NCBI GenBank assembly: GCA_023458375.1
Contig: JAEWZT010000006.1
Location: 243,293 to 307,292, forward strand
Reading direction: 5' to 3'
Length of the DNA stretch: 64,000 bases
DNA from: Bacillota bacterium
GTDB taxonomy: Bacteria; Bacillota; Clostridia; Christensenellales; CAG-314
Each line of letters begins with the position of its first letter. Position 1 is the first letter of the stretch. This document shows, in pieces, positions 8,562-17,624 of the stretch. The notes beneath the pieces are model-generated. The model saw only the letters and a list, made by a program, of their open reading frames with translations, was not told the DNA's origin and did not search any database. The translations under genes and the position numbers were made by a program.

Positions 8562-9245
8562 CTAGTAGCCTCTTAAATATACGTTTTTAATATATTTGCT
8601 TAAAATACGGCGGAAAGTTTCCGCCTTTTCTTTTTCTACGGCGTTAAAGCCCCTTTGAATACACTCTTCGCTGTCGGTAAACTTTTGAAGGAAATGCTTT
8701 TGCGCGCCGTTAAGCCATTTCCCCATCTCTTCCATTTCCTTTTCGCCGTGAAATTCTTTTATCAAAGTCGTTCGGAACTCGTAAGATACTTTGTTTTGTA
8801 AAAGCAAGTCAACTGACTTTTTTACTTCGTTTAAGCCTAAATCGCTTCCGCAAACCTGTCCGTAATTTTTTTTATCGCTTTTTATGTCCATAGCAACGTA
8901 ATCAATAAGCTCGCTTTCAGTTAAGTCGTATAAAAGTAATGAGTTTGTGCCGTTGGTGTCAAGCTTTACTTTATAGCCCAAGCCTTTTACCCTGGTGATA
9001 AAGTCTTTTAAGTCCTTTTGCAGCGTCGGCTCTCCGCCCGTAATGCAAAGGGCGTCCAATAGCCCTTTTCTTTTTTCGAGGTAGGCAAAAACTTCTTCTT
9101 CCGCGATTAAAGGGAAGCTGCCGTAAACCAAAGAGGAATTATGGCAAAAGGGGCAGCGCCAGTTGCACCCCGCCGTAAAAACCGTAGCCGCCGTGAACCC
9201 GTCGTAATCCACCAAAGACAGCTTTTCTATTCCCGCAATTTTCAT
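8562..9245 (-). CDS. nrdG: Anaerobic ribonucleoside-triphosphate reductase activating protein (radical SAM)
   Basis: Radical SAM activase that abstracts hydrogen from the NrdD glycine using a [4Fe-4S] cluster and S-adenosylmethionine. The CxxxCxxC motif is C27-NWR-C31-PF-C34, in the sequence FTAGCNWRCPFCHN. ITGGEPTLQ is the SAM-binding glycine motif. At 227 residues it is longer than E. coli NrdG and resembles the NrdG2/PflA-like branch. It is transcribed toward nrdD-trxB, separated by the GNAT gene, so it needs its own promoter. I see no NrdR box just upstream of it. Partnership with the local NrdD is inferred from family and proximity. Confidence 0.9.
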   Translation of the reverse strand: MKIAGIEKLSLVDYDGFTAATVFTAGCNWRCPFCHNSSLVYGSFPLIAEEEVFAYLEKRKGLLDALCITGGEPTLQKDLKDFITRVKGLGYKVKLDTNGTNSLLLYDLTESELIDYVAMDIKSDKKNYGQVCGSDLGLNEVKKSVDLLLQNKVSYEFRTTLIKEFHGEKEMEEMGKWLNGAQKHFLQKFTDSEECIQRGFNAVEKEKAETFRRILSKYIKNVYLRGY

Positions 9246-9319
9246 AGACTTATTATATCATTTTTGCCCCTTAAAGTCATTTCAATTTTTGCTTAATCAA
9301 TTAATAATTGGCTAAAAAA

Positions 9320-9493
9320 AGAAAAAACCTATTGACAATAGGGAAAAGCAATATATAATCAAAGCAACTTTTTTACGCTAGCTTAAATGCCATTTTAACG
9401 AAAATTAAAAATAATCTGCTTTCTGGTGAGAAAGTGAGAAGTATTCCGTTGATACAATGGCGGCATATAATATAATCATATGGAGAACGAATT
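9320..9493 (+). promoter_or_regulatory. Promoter/leader of lipoprotein gene, duplicated at 26241-26420
   Basis: Distal promoter: TTGACA 9332-9337, 16-bp spacer, TATAAT 9354-9359. The -35 sits inside a perfect inverted repeat CCTATTG-A-CAATAGG (9329-9343), a candidate operator. Proximal promoter: TTGATA 9449-9454, 16-bp spacer, TATAAT 9471-9476. The ~165-bp stretch is recognisably homologous to the region upstream of the lipoprotein at 26240 (minus), including AAACCTATTGACA, GCTTTCT, CCGTTRATA and GCATATAATATA in the same order. Confidence 0.75.
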
Positions 9494-9955
9494 ATGAAAA
9501 AATCATTAGTTATGAAATTGTTTACAATACTACTGATATTGATATTCATTTTTTCATTTGAAGGCTGTAACGGGAATAAGGCGTCAACAGAGGAAAAAAT
9601 TGCGGGAACATTTTATAGTCTGCAAGAGGCGTTTGACCAGGGGCTAATCTCACACGATGATTTAGAAAAAATAGCGTCCCGTAATGCCCTTAGACAGGGG
9701 GCATTGAACGCCGATATTGAGTTGGCTATTAAAGAAACCCACGCTGCTTATTTACGAAACCGGAGTCCTTTTTCTAATGCAATAGCAGATGATGTTCTTA
9801 TTATTGATTATGCGGGGACCTTTAACGGCTATGTCGCGGTGATGATTGCAGACCTGTATACCGATTACCCTGCTGTAATGAGAGAAGTTTATATTGATAA
9901 CGTTTTAATACAATATAGCGACGGCAATAGTATAGTTATTTGGAGGCAACTATAA
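9494..9955 (+). CDS. Small lipoprotein, module order B-A (paralogue of 25443 and 26545)
   Basis: Unknown function; 153 residues. An N-terminal signal peptide (MKKSLVMKLF plus a hydrophobic core) ends in SFEGC with Cys25 as probable lipid anchor, though the lipobox is weak (Phe and Glu at -3/-2). Module B at about residues 38-62 reads GTFYSLQEAF...LISHDDLEKIA. Module A at about residues 95-153 reads DYAGTFNGYVAVMIADLYT...NSIVIWRQL. Two other lipoproteins in this window carry the same modules as A then B. The B motif (SLQxAYxxGxLxxxDLxxIA) is one I recall from hypothetical proteins of gut Bacillota; I know no function. Start ATG with GGAG upstream. Confidence 0.75.
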   Translation: MKKSLVMKLFTILLILIFIFSFEGCNGNKASTEEKIAGTFYSLQEAFDQGLISHDDLEKIASRNALRQGALNADIELAIKETHAAYLRNRSPFSNAIADDVLIIDYAGTFNGYVAVMIADLYTDYPAVMREVYIDNVLIQYSDGNSIVIWRQL

Positions 9956-10185
9956 CATATTCTTCTTAATGCCTTTAAAAGCGCTGAAAAATGAATAAAA
10001 CTGCTAAGCAAAAGAATAGAAAACAAAGACGTAATTGTGCTTAACAAAAAGCTTTGTTAAGTCTTATGTAAATCTCACGCTTGCAAGAAATATAATCTAT
10101 ACCAAATATTTTACTATCAATCAAGTTGCCCAAATGGCAGAAGAAAAAATAAGCTAAACACCTCTAAACGATTTCATTTATTTAA

Positions 10186-10220
10186 CTTAAAAACTCCCGC
10201 TTTAAGCGGGAGTTTTTAAG
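10186..10220. terminator. Bidirectional terminator
   Basis: Perfect 15-bp arms (CTTAAAAACTCCCGC and GCGGGAGTTTTTAAG) around a 5-nt loop. It lies between the plus-strand lipoprotein and the minus-strand P5C dehydrogenase and has T-runs on both sides. Confidence 0.9.
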
Positions 10221-10273
10221 TTATTTCTTTAAATGAGAATTGCCGTAAGAAAATGCTGCCAAGTTAATGTGCT

Positions 10274-11899
10274 TTACTCCTCGCTCATGTAGGGATAGCC
10301 TACCGTTACGGGGGGCAAAAAGGTTTCTTTTATGCAGCGCGGCGATACCCAGCGCATAAGGTTCCATAAACTTCCCGCTTTGTCGTTGGTGCCGCTTTTG
10401 CGCGCGCCGCCAAAGGGCTGCTGACCTACTACGGCGCCCGTAGGCTTATCGTTTATGTAAAAGTTGCCCGCAGTGCCGCATAGCGCTCTTTCAATTTCCA
10501 CAACCGCCTGTCTGTCTTGGGCAAAAACGCTGCCCGTAAGGGCGTATTTGCTTGCGCTGTCGCAAAGGGCAAGCGCCTCTGCAAGCTTGTCGTCCTCGTA
10601 AACGTAAACAGTTAAGATTGGTCCGAAAATTTCTTCAACAAGCGTTTTGAAGTTTGGCGTTTTGGCTTGGATTAAGGTGGGGGAAACAAAGTAGCCCACA
10701 CTGTCGTCGTAGCCTGTCGTTATGACTTCCGCGTCCTTGCTGTTTTTTGCGTACTCAATATAACTCACTATGTTGTCGTAACTAGCCTTATCAATTACCG
10801 CGCCCATAAGGTTGGTAAAGTCTTTAATGTCGCCCATTTTTATCTTCTTAATTTCAGCAAGCATTCCTTCCTTTACCCCTGTCCAAAGCGACGCGGGGAT
10901 ATACGCGCGCGACGCGGCGGAGCATTTTTGCCCTTGGAACTCGTAAGAGCCGCGAACTAACGCCGTTACCAAAGGCGCGACGTCGGCGCTTTTATGGGCA
11001 AACACAAAATCTTTGCCCCCCGTTTCGCCTACCAAGCGCGGGTAATTGCGGTAGTTGTTAATGTTTTCTCCCACTAATTTCCAAATGCCGTTAAATACTT
11101 CTGTGCTTCCAGTAAAGTGGAAACCCGCCATATCGGGGTGAGAAAGCACAAACTGGCTCATATCGCTTCCGTTGCAGGGCAAAAAGCTTATGACGCCTTG
11201 CGGCAGCCCCGCCTCTAAGAGCAGTTTATAAACATAATAGTTGGAAAGCGCCGCCGTAGTGCCCGGCTTCCACAAAACCGTGTTGCCCATCATGGCGGGG
11301 GCGGTGGGCAGGTTTGCCCCTATTGAGGTAAAGTTAAAAGGGGTAATCGCCGCGACAAAACCGTCAAGGGGGCGGTATTCCATTCTGTTCCAAATGCCGT
11401 CGCTGTTTTGGGGCTGTTCGCGGTAAATCATATCGGCAAAATGCACGTTAAAGGTTAAAAAGTCTATAAGTTCGCAAGCGCTGTCAATTTCCGCCTGAAA
11501 GGGGTTTTTGCTTTGCCCAAGCATAGTAGCGGCGTTGACAAGGTAGCGGTATTTGCTTCTTAAAAGCTCCGCCGCCTTTAAAAATATAGCGGCTCTGTGT
11601 TCCCACGGCGTATTTGCCCACTGTTTCTTGCTTTTATCGGCAACGGCAACTGCCTCTTTAAGCATTTCCGGGGTGGCTACGCTTAGGTTTGCAATTACGT
11701 GCTTGTGGTCGTGGGGCATGACGATTTTTTTACTCTTTTGTGTAAAATATTCCTTACCGTCAATTATCACGGGAATGTCAACGACTAAGCCGCTTTGCCT
11801 TTCAAGCTCCTTTTTGAGCAGCGCCTTTTCCTTGGTGTTGGGCGCATAAGAATAAATTGGTTCGTTTTTTGGGAATGGGAGATTAAAAATGCCGTTCAT
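10274..11899 (-). CDS. pruA: L-glutamate gamma-semialdehyde (1-pyrroline-5-carboxylate) dehydrogenase
   Basis: Cytosolic NAD(P)-dependent aldehyde dehydrogenase converting P5C/glutamate semialdehyde to glutamate, the last step of proline, ornithine and arginine breakdown. The 541-residue length, the N-terminal PFPKNEPIYSYAP and the DIPVIIDGKEYFT segment match the stand-alone (ALDH4A1-like) P5CDH class rather than the PutA-fused form. Catalytic elements are VGETGGKDFVFAH (general-base Glu) and QGQKCSAASRAYIP (nucleophile Cys). IFGPILTVYVY and QQPFGGARKSGTNDKAG are typical C-terminal family motifs. It is monocistronic with an AGAGG ribosome binding site. RocD at 53-54 kb and the proline-type dehydrogenase at 30-34 kb would both feed it. 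Confidence 0.92.
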   Translation of the reverse strand: MNGIFNLPFPKNEPIYSYAPNTKEKALLKKELERQSGLVVDIPVIIDGKEYFTQKSKKIVMPHDHKHVIANLSVATPEMLKEAVAVADKSKKQWANTPWEHRAAIFLKAAELLRSKYRYLVNAATMLGQSKNPFQAEIDSACELIDFLTFNVHFADMIYREQPQNSDGIWNRMEYRPLDGFVAAITPFNFTSIGANLPTAPAMMGNTVLWKPGTTAALSNYYVYKLLLEAGLPQGVISFLPCNGSDMSQFVLSHPDMAGFHFTGSTEVFNGIWKLVGENINNYRNYPRLVGETGGKDFVFAHKSADVAPLVTALVRGSYEFQGQKCSAASRAYIPASLWTGVKEGMLAEIKKIKMGDIKDFTNLMGAVIDKASYDNIVSYIEYAKNSKDAEVITTGYDDSVGYFVSPTLIQAKTPNFKTLVEEIFGPILTVYVYEDDKLAEALALCDSASKYALTGSVFAQDRQAVVEIERALCGTAGNFYINDKPTGAVVGQQPFGGARKSGTNDKAGSLWNLMRWVSPRCIKETFLPPVTVGYPYMSEE

Positions 11900-12382
11900 G
11901 CTTTATACCTCTTTTTTATATTTTGCCTTTATATCATAACAAAAAACAAAAGCCAAATCAAGTTTTAAGTGATTTTAACAAGAAACTTAATTTGGCAGTT
12001 ACTTTTTTATTTTTAATTTGGTCGTCTTTGCTCTAACGCGCTTTATACAGTCTTATTTATTCCGCTTCAAACGTTTTATTTATTGGTCGGAAGCCGCTAC
12101 GCAAGCTTGCATTGCCGCGCATTTTAGTTAGATTATCCTATTCCGCGCCGTTGCAACCCACTTTTTAAGATTTCGCAGGCTTATTTATTGATTTTTTAAG
12201 CGTTTATGCGTCAGTTCTTGCGGAAATTTATACGCTTGCCCGCCGCCCATTCCTTTTGCCAAAGTTTGACTTCACATGATTTTTTATCTTTTTGTATTAA
12301 GCGCTTTACTAGTTTCGTCGCGTTTTCCATTTGTAAGCGTTATCTTATCTAAAATAATTAGTCTACGCCCTTTCAATGTTTT
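11900..12382. other. Intergenic region, nothing recognised
   Basis: About 480 bases between two minus-strand genes. I see no open frame, RNA gene or strong hairpin here beyond the pruA upstream sequence. Confidence 0.5.
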
Positions 12383-13783
12383 TTAAGAGTAATAGTCCTC
12401 CATGGAAACATCTTCCTTTTTGTATCCCTCTATATCCAGTGTGTATTGGGCAATTTCGTAATAATTTTTGTGTTCAATGTGCGTTTGACCGTTTGGCTTT
12501 AAGGTAATCATGACGCAGCCGCGTTGGTTGCCGTAGTTATCTATGCCGCTGTAAGCTAAGTAGTCAATACTGTATCCGTAGACAATTTTAATGCCCAAAT
12601 ACTCAACAATAAAGTTATTTAAATGGTCGTGTCCGTTAAAGACGGCTTCGGTGCTTTTTAGCCTCAGCATTGTTTCATAAAAATCGGTTTCATAAAAAGG
12701 CCCGTAGGCGATTTTTGTGCCCGCGGGGGAACCTGCCTTAGCTTCGCCCGCAACGCCCCTTATGTATTTTAAATTGATTGTGTCAACTCTGCCCGCGCTG
12801 ACGTATTCATCCCAAGCTTTTTGAGTTTCTTCCGTGGGGATATGGTAAAAGGCAAGCGACTTGGGCATTATTCCGTCGTTTTCAACTTTAAGCTTATTAA
12901 GAGTTTGCTCATACCATGCTATTTGATTGGGGTGCATATTGTCATATTTCCCGCTAAGCCCCAAAAAATCGTCCACATAGTCGTGGGTGTCAAGCATTAT
13001 AAGCGCCTTGACTATTTCCCCTTTTGTATTCTTGATTTTTATTACTTGGTTGCCTTCGCCGTCAATATCGGCGGGGCCTCTGTTAAAAAGGCAGAAACTG
13101 TTGCCGCTTTCGGTAAGGCTTTGGTAAAACTCCCCCACGTCGCTTCTGCTGTAAATGTTATACGATTCGCTGTCGTGGTTTCCGAAAATAACCGTCCAGT
13201 ATATGCCCAGCTTATCCATTAAGGCGGCAAACGCCTTGTGGCAGGCAAGGTTGTTTATCGTCCCCGATATAATGGGCACGGGAAATACCAAATCGCCCGT
13301 TACAATGATTAAATCGGGCTTTTCGTAAAGAACCATTGCGGCGATGGCAGAAATCGCCTTTTTGTCCTCCTCTGCGCTGTTCCAGCCGCCCCCGAAGTGG
13401 ACGTCGGTAAGCTGCATGATTTTAAAGTCCTTGTCGGTAACAAAGGTAAAATTGCCTTCCGCGTCCCTTTGGGGAACTATCCGTTCGCTGACTTGCACCG
13501 TAGGGAGAGTTTTGATATAGGCAAGGGAACCTTTTATGCTGTTGACGTTGCCTATGTAAGAAGCGAGATTTAAACCGCCTATGATAATTACGAGGGCTAA
13601 AATAACTGCGGCAAATCTTTTTAGCCGTTTTTTTGCCCTTGCCTTTTTGATTTCACTTTTGCTTTTTATATATTTTTCCTTTTCTTCCTGCTGCCGCTTT
13701 TCGTAGCTTTTTTTACTTTCAAACAGCTTTCTCTTTAACTGTTTGGGCTGCTGTGTGTTTTCATTTTTCTTTTTAAGGCACAT
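12383..13783 (-). CDS. Membrane-anchored calcineurin-like metallophosphoesterase
   Basis: Probable extracytoplasmic phosphoesterase, 466 residues. A very basic N-terminus (residues ~1-55, rich in Lys/Arg) precedes one transmembrane helix (about 57-80, VILALVIIIGGLNLASYIG), so the catalytic domain should lie outside the membrane. Metal-binding motifs occur in order: DVHFGG, VTGDLVF, FGNHDSE, then a late FNGHDHLNN. The fold and motif order fit purple-acid-phosphatase/PhoD-like metallophosphoesterases, but the substrate cannot be told. The start at 13783 has an AAGGAG site. It is flanked by long spacers, so it is probably monocistronic. Confidence 0.85.
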   Translation of the reverse strand: MCLKKKNENTQQPKQLKRKLFESKKSYEKRQQEEKEKYIKSKSEIKKARAKKRLKRFAAVILALVIIIGGLNLASYIGNVNSIKGSLAYIKTLPTVQVSERIVPQRDAEGNFTFVTDKDFKIMQLTDVHFGGGWNSAEEDKKAISAIAAMVLYEKPDLIIVTGDLVFPVPIISGTINNLACHKAFAALMDKLGIYWTVIFGNHDSESYNIYSRSDVGEFYQSLTESGNSFCLFNRGPADIDGEGNQVIKIKNTKGEIVKALIMLDTHDYVDDFLGLSGKYDNMHPNQIAWYEQTLNKLKVENDGIMPKSLAFYHIPTEETQKAWDEYVSAGRVDTINLKYIRGVAGEAKAGSPAGTKIAYGPFYETDFYETMLRLKSTEAVFNGHDHLNNFIVEYLGIKIVYGYSIDYLAYSGIDNYGNQRGCVMITLKPNGQTHIEHKNYYEIAQYTLDIEGYKKEDVSMEDYYS

Positions 13784-14113
13784 AAAGTTTTTCTCCTTTA
13801 AACAGACAAATTTTTTGCATAAAAATTATACCACAACGCAGCGCCGCTTACAATAGGCGGCGCCGCCAAATATTAAAAACGTTTGTCCTTATTTTTCGGG
13901 TATTTTTTTAATATTTCCTATGCAGCTTGATTTGTCTTTTGAAAAATATATAGAAAAATGTTTTGCCGTAAGATTTACCTTTTTTTAAAAAAGGTTTTAA
14001 TTTATATTCTTGATACGTGGGCTATTTACAAAGTATTTTACGGCGTTCGCCTCAAAAGGTTTTTTTGTTTCCGATAAAATTATTCTGCGTATTGCGCAAA
14101 ACAACGTTTGCAA
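13784..14113. other. Intergenic region, nothing recognised
   Basis: AT-rich spacer upstream of the phosphoesterase gene. No gene or RNA is supported. Confidence 0.5.
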
Positions 14114-14146
14114 AAGAAAAACGCGCCGTGAAATTCACAAGCGCGT
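14114..14146 (-). terminator. Terminator of the cit-acn-icd-nfn operon
   Basis: Read on the minus strand: ACGCGC, then an inner GTGAA/TTCAC stem, then GCGCGT followed by TTTTC. The outer stem arms are at 14141-14146 and 14121-14126. It lies just after the nfnB stop. Confidence 0.8.
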
Positions 14147-14169
14147 CTTATTGTTTAGTTAAAAATACT

Positions 14170-15567
14170 TTACTTTAAGCTTTTAAGGTATTCGTCTATG
14201 GCTTTTGCGGCTTTGCGCCCGGCGCCCATAGCTGAAATAACAGTCGCGGCGCCCGTTACGGCGTCCCCTCCGGCGTAAACGCCTTTTTTGGAGGTTTGAC
14301 CGTTTTCTTGCGCGATAATTGTCCCTTTTCTTGAATATTCTATGTCGGGCGTAGTATTTTTTATCAATGGGTTAGGAGAGGTTCCAATCGCCATAATAAC
14401 ACAGTCGCAGTCAATTACAAAGTTGCTTCCTTCAATTTCTACCGGCGAACGCCTGCCGCTCGCGTCGGGTTCGCCAAGCTCCATTTTAACGCATTCAATG
14501 CCTTTTACCCACCCCTTTTCGTCGCCCAAAATGCGCACGGGGTTTGTCAAAAGGTTAAAAATAATGCCCTCTTCTTTGGCGTTTTCCGCCTCTTCCGCCC
14601 TTGCGGGAAGTTCTTCAAAACTGCGCCTGTAAACGATTGTCGTTTCGCTGCCCAAACGCAGAGCGCAGCGCGCGCCGTCCATAGCTACGTTTCCGCCCCC
14701 TACCACCACGGTTTTTTTGCCGATAAATATAGGGGTTTTGTAATCTTCGCGGTAAGCTTTCATAAGGTTTACGCGCGTTAAATATTCGTTTGCGGAAAAT
14801 ACTCCTTTGAGTTCTTCCCCCTCAATGTCCATAAAACGCGGAAGTCCCGCGCCCGTGCCAATAAATACCGCCTTAAAGCCTTCTTGAAACAGTTCCTCAA
14901 CGCTTTCGTTACAGCCGATAATCCTGTTGGTTATAAGCTCTACTCCCTTTTCTTTAAGGGAATTGATTTCGCTTTCCACAATAGATTTAGGCAGCCGAAA
15001 CTGCGGAATGCCGTAAGAAAGCACGCCGCCGCCAACATGAAGCGCCTCAAAAACCGTGGGCGCGTAGCCAAGCTTTACAAGCTCTCCCGCGCAGGAAAGC
15101 CCCGCGGGACCGCTGCCTACCACGGCGATTTTAACGGCGTCTTTATTAAGAATGGGCTTAACATCCTTTTGCTCTGTTTGCCCCTTGTTTTGTTTTGCCT
15201 TTTCGTGAGTGTCTGCGGTAAAGCGCTCCAAGTTGCCTATGCCTACGCTTTTGCCTTTAATTCCCAGCACACAAACGCCCTCGCATTGGTTTTCTTGGGG
15301 GCAAACTCTGCCGCATACGGCGGGCAGGGAGTTAGTAGAGGTTATAGTTTCGTAAGCCTGCTCGTATTGCTTATTTTTTAAGTGCGAAATAAAAAGAGGA
15401 ATATTTACATTCACGGGGCAGCCGGCGACGCAGCGGGGATTTTTGCAGTTAAGGCAGCGCGAAGCTTCGCGCAGCGCCTCTTCCTCGTTGTAGCCCAGCG
15501 CCACTTCCTCAAAGTTTTTCGCTCTTTTTTCCGCCTCTTGGTGAGGCAGGGGAGTTCTGTCTATCAT
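14170..15567 (-). CDS. nfnB: NfnB: NADPH-binding subunit of electron-bifurcating transhydrogenase
   Basis: Large subunit of NADH-dependent reduced-ferredoxin:NADP+ oxidoreductase, 465 residues. The family is often annotated as glutamate synthase small chain (GltD). The N-terminal Cys clusters (CLNCKNPRCVAGCPV and VCGRVCPQENQCEGVC) ligate two [4Fe-4S] centres. They are followed by FAD-binding GSGPAGLSCAGEL, NADPH-site GGGNVAMDGARCALRLG and the C-terminal GVYAGGDAVTGAATVISAMG. The call rests on context: nfnA is immediately upstream and its stop overlaps this start by one base (TAATG), and no glutamate synthase large subunit is present. Last gene of the operon. Role: couples NADH and reduced ferredoxin to NADPH, reversibly. 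Confidence 0.88.
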   Translation of the reverse strand: MIDRTPLPHQEAEKRAKNFEEVALGYNEEEALREASRCLNCKNPRCVAGCPVNVNIPLFISHLKNKQYEQAYETITSTNSLPAVCGRVCPQENQCEGVCVLGIKGKSVGIGNLERFTADTHEKAKQNKGQTEQKDVKPILNKDAVKIAVVGSGPAGLSCAGELVKLGYAPTVFEALHVGGGVLSYGIPQFRLPKSIVESEINSLKEKGVELITNRIIGCNESVEELFQEGFKAVFIGTGAGLPRFMDIEGEELKGVFSANEYLTRVNLMKAYREDYKTPIFIGKKTVVVGGGNVAMDGARCALRLGSETTIVYRRSFEELPARAEEAENAKEEGIIFNLLTNPVRILGDEKGWVKGIECVKMELGEPDASGRRSPVEIEGSNFVIDCDCVIMAIGTSPNPLIKNTTPDIEYSRKGTIIAQENGQTSKKGVYAGGDAVTGAATVISAMGAGRKAAKAIDEYLKSLK

Positions 15568-16400
15568 TATTTTAATTCCCCCGTTAAATTACACACGTGG
15601 GGCTTTTTGTGTCCCTCATACATATTGTTGCGTTTTACAAGGTTGTCAAAGTCAACGCCGTGGGCGTCAAAGTCGGGTCCGTCAACGCAGGCAAACTTTA
15701 CCTTGCCGTTTACCGTTACCCTGCAACAGCCGCACATGCCTATGCCGTCCACCATAATGGGATTTAATGAAACGGTGGTTTTAATGCCGTATTTTTTTGT
15801 AAGGTTGGATACCGCCCTCATCATAACTACCGGTCCTACGGCAAAGACTTCGCCGTATCTAACGCCGCTTTCAATTAAAGCTTCAAGTTTTGTGGTAACA
15901 AAACCCTTTTCTCCCGCGCTGCCGTCGTCGGTAACAAGGAAAAAATCCTGGCAGGCGCTTTTCAGCTCGTCGCACATTATAACAAGGTCTTTTGTCCTGT
16001 AACCGCTTATAAGGTCAACTTTTACGCCCTTTTGTTTAAAGGCGTTTGCCACCGCGTAGGCGATTGCGTTGCCCACGCCGCCCCCCACGACACAAACTCT
16101 TTCAAGCTTTTCATCAATTTTTGTAGGCACGCCCAAAGGTCCCGCCAAATCGGTAATATAACCCCCTTGGGCAATACTGTTAAGTTCTTTCGTAGTATCT
16201 CCCACCACTTGGAAAACTACTGTGATTTCCCCCGTTTTTACGTCGGAATGGGAAATGGTTAAGGGGATTCTTTCGCCCTTCTCCTCAACTCTCAGCACGA
16301 CAAATTGTCCTGCCATCGCCTTTTTGGCGACGGCAGGAGCAAAAAACGTCATTTGTGTAACAGCTTCGTTGAGGTTTATTTTTTGTGTTATTTTAAACAT
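15567..16400 (-). CDS. nfnA: NfnA: ferredoxin-NADP+ reductase-like subunit of transhydrogenase
   Basis: Small subunit of NfnAB, 277 residues. It carries the bifurcating FAD and a [2Fe-2S] cluster and contacts NAD(H). Family marks are AGQFVVLRVEEKGERIPLTI (FAD site), VVGGGVGNAIAY (NAD site) and the cluster segment GMCGCCRVTVNGKVKFACVD. The N-terminus MFKITQKINL matches sulfide dehydrogenase subunit B/NfnA proteins. It overlaps icd by one base at its start and nfnB by one base at its end, both as TAATG, so translation is coupled. Placement directly after an NADP-dependent isocitrate dehydrogenase suggests its job here is to balance NADPH for that enzyme. Confidence 0.88.
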   Translation of the reverse strand: MFKITQKINLNEAVTQMTFFAPAVAKKAMAGQFVVLRVEEKGERIPLTISHSDVKTGEITVVFQVVGDTTKELNSIAQGGYITDLAGPLGVPTKIDEKLERVCVVGGGVGNAIAYAVANAFKQKGVKVDLISGYRTKDLVIMCDELKSACQDFFLVTDDGSAGEKGFVTTKLEALIESGVRYGEVFAVGPVVMMRAVSNLTKKYGIKTTVSLNPIMVDGIGMCGCCRVTVNGKVKFACVDGPDFDAHGVDFDNLVKRNNMYEGHKKPHVCNLTGELK

Positions 16401-17611
16401 TATTTCAGCAATTTTTCAAGGCGCGTTTTAATTTCTTTGATGAAAGCAGTGGTGCTTGCAGCGGTAGGAGTCATGCCTTCAACAAGTCCTACCAAATCTT
16501 TTGTCATAACGCCCTCTTCAATGGTGTCTAAGGTAGCCTTTTCCAAACAATCGGCGTAGTTAACCAAGTCGGGTAAATTGTCAAGCTCGCCGCGCTTACT
16601 TAAAGCTCCGCTCCACGCGAAAATCGTAGCTACGGGGTTGGTGGAAGTTTCTTCGCCCTTTAAATATTTATAATAGTGTTTTGTTACCGTTCCGTGGGCT
16701 GCCTCGTATTCAAACTGACCGTTGGGGGAAACAAGCACGCTCGTCATCATGGCGAGGGAACCGAAAGCGGTGGATACCATGTCGCTCATAACGTCGCCGT
16801 CATAGTTTTTGCATGCCCAGATATAACCGCCGCGGCTGCGGATTACGCGCGCTACCGCGTCGTCTATTAATGTGTAGAAATACTCTAAGCCGAGTTTTTC
16901 AAATTCCTGCTTGTATTCCTTGTCGTAAATCTCTTGGAAAATGTCCCTGAAACGTCCGTCATACTTCTTGCTTATTGTGTCTTTGGCGCTAAACCACAAG
17001 TCTTGCTTGGTGGCTATCGCGTATTTAAAGCAGGAGCGGGCAAAAGAAACAATGCTGTCCTCTCTGTTGTGCATTCCCTGGTAGATTCCCGGTCCTTTAA
17101 GCTTGGCTACTTCTACGGAAGTAGTTTTTCCGCTGTCGCCGACGAAAGTTAAAGTGGCTGTGCCGCCTTCCTGCGTCGCAAACTCGCTTGCCTTGTATAC
17201 GTCGCCGTATGCGTGACGGGCAATGGTAATGGGCTTATCCCAGTTTTTAACGACGGGCTTAATATTGCTTACAATGATAGGAGCGCGGAAAACCGTGCCG
17301 TCTAATATGGAACGAATGGTGCCGTTGGGGCTTTTCCACATTTGCGTAAGGTTATATTCCTTCATTCTCGCGTCGTTGGGGGTAATGGTGGCGCATTTTA
17401 CGCCAACGCCCAGCTTTTTGATTGCGTTTGCGGCGTCAATAGTAATTTGGTCTTGGCTCTTATCTCTTTCCTTTAAGCCCAAATCGTAGTATTCCGTCTT
17501 TAAGTCCACATAGGGCAGTATAAGTTCGTCTTTAAGGTTTTGCCATATAATTCGCGTCATCTCGTCGCCGTCAATTTCAACAACGGGAGTGGTCATTTTA
17601 ATCTTTTTCAT
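16400..17611 (-). CDS. icd: NADP-dependent isocitrate dehydrogenase
   Basis: Interconverts isocitrate and 2-oxoglutarate + CO2 with NADP(H). At 403 residues it belongs to the homodimeric class of eukaryotic and some bacterial NADP-IDHs, not the E. coli Icd class. Signatures: VVEIDGDEMTRIIW at the N-terminus, CATITPNDARMKEY, MWKSPNGTIRSILDGTVFR with substrate Ser and Arg residues, YDGDVMSDMVSTAFGSLAMMTS, and AAHGTVTKHYYKYLKG for NADP. The gene starts 14 bases after aconitase with a good AAGGAG site and ends overlapping nfnA. The pairing with nfnAB makes NADPH supply or disposal the evident link. In vivo direction cannot be read from sequence. Confidence 0.93.
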   Translation of the reverse strand: MKKIKMTTPVVEIDGDEMTRIIWQNLKDELILPYVDLKTEYYDLGLKERDKSQDQITIDAANAIKKLGVGVKCATITPNDARMKEYNLTQMWKSPNGTIRSILDGTVFRAPIIVSNIKPVVKNWDKPITIARHAYGDVYKASEFATQEGGTATLTFVGDSGKTTSVEVAKLKGPGIYQGMHNREDSIVSFARSCFKYAIATKQDLWFSAKDTISKKYDGRFRDIFQEIYDKEYKQEFEKLGLEYFYTLIDDAVARVIRSRGGYIWACKNYDGDVMSDMVSTAFGSLAMMTSVLVSPNGQFEYEAAHGTVTKHYYKYLKGEETSTNPVATIFAWSGALSKRGELDNLPDLVNYADCLEKATLDTIEEGVMTKDLVGLVEGMTPTAASTTAFIKEIKTRLEKLLK

Positions 17612-17624
17612 TAATTTTCTCCTT

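Noticed and set aside
14170..15567. Glutamate synthase small subunit (GltD)
   Set aside because: The common automatic name for this family; rejected because nfnA is immediately upstream and overlapping and there is no GltB large subunit.
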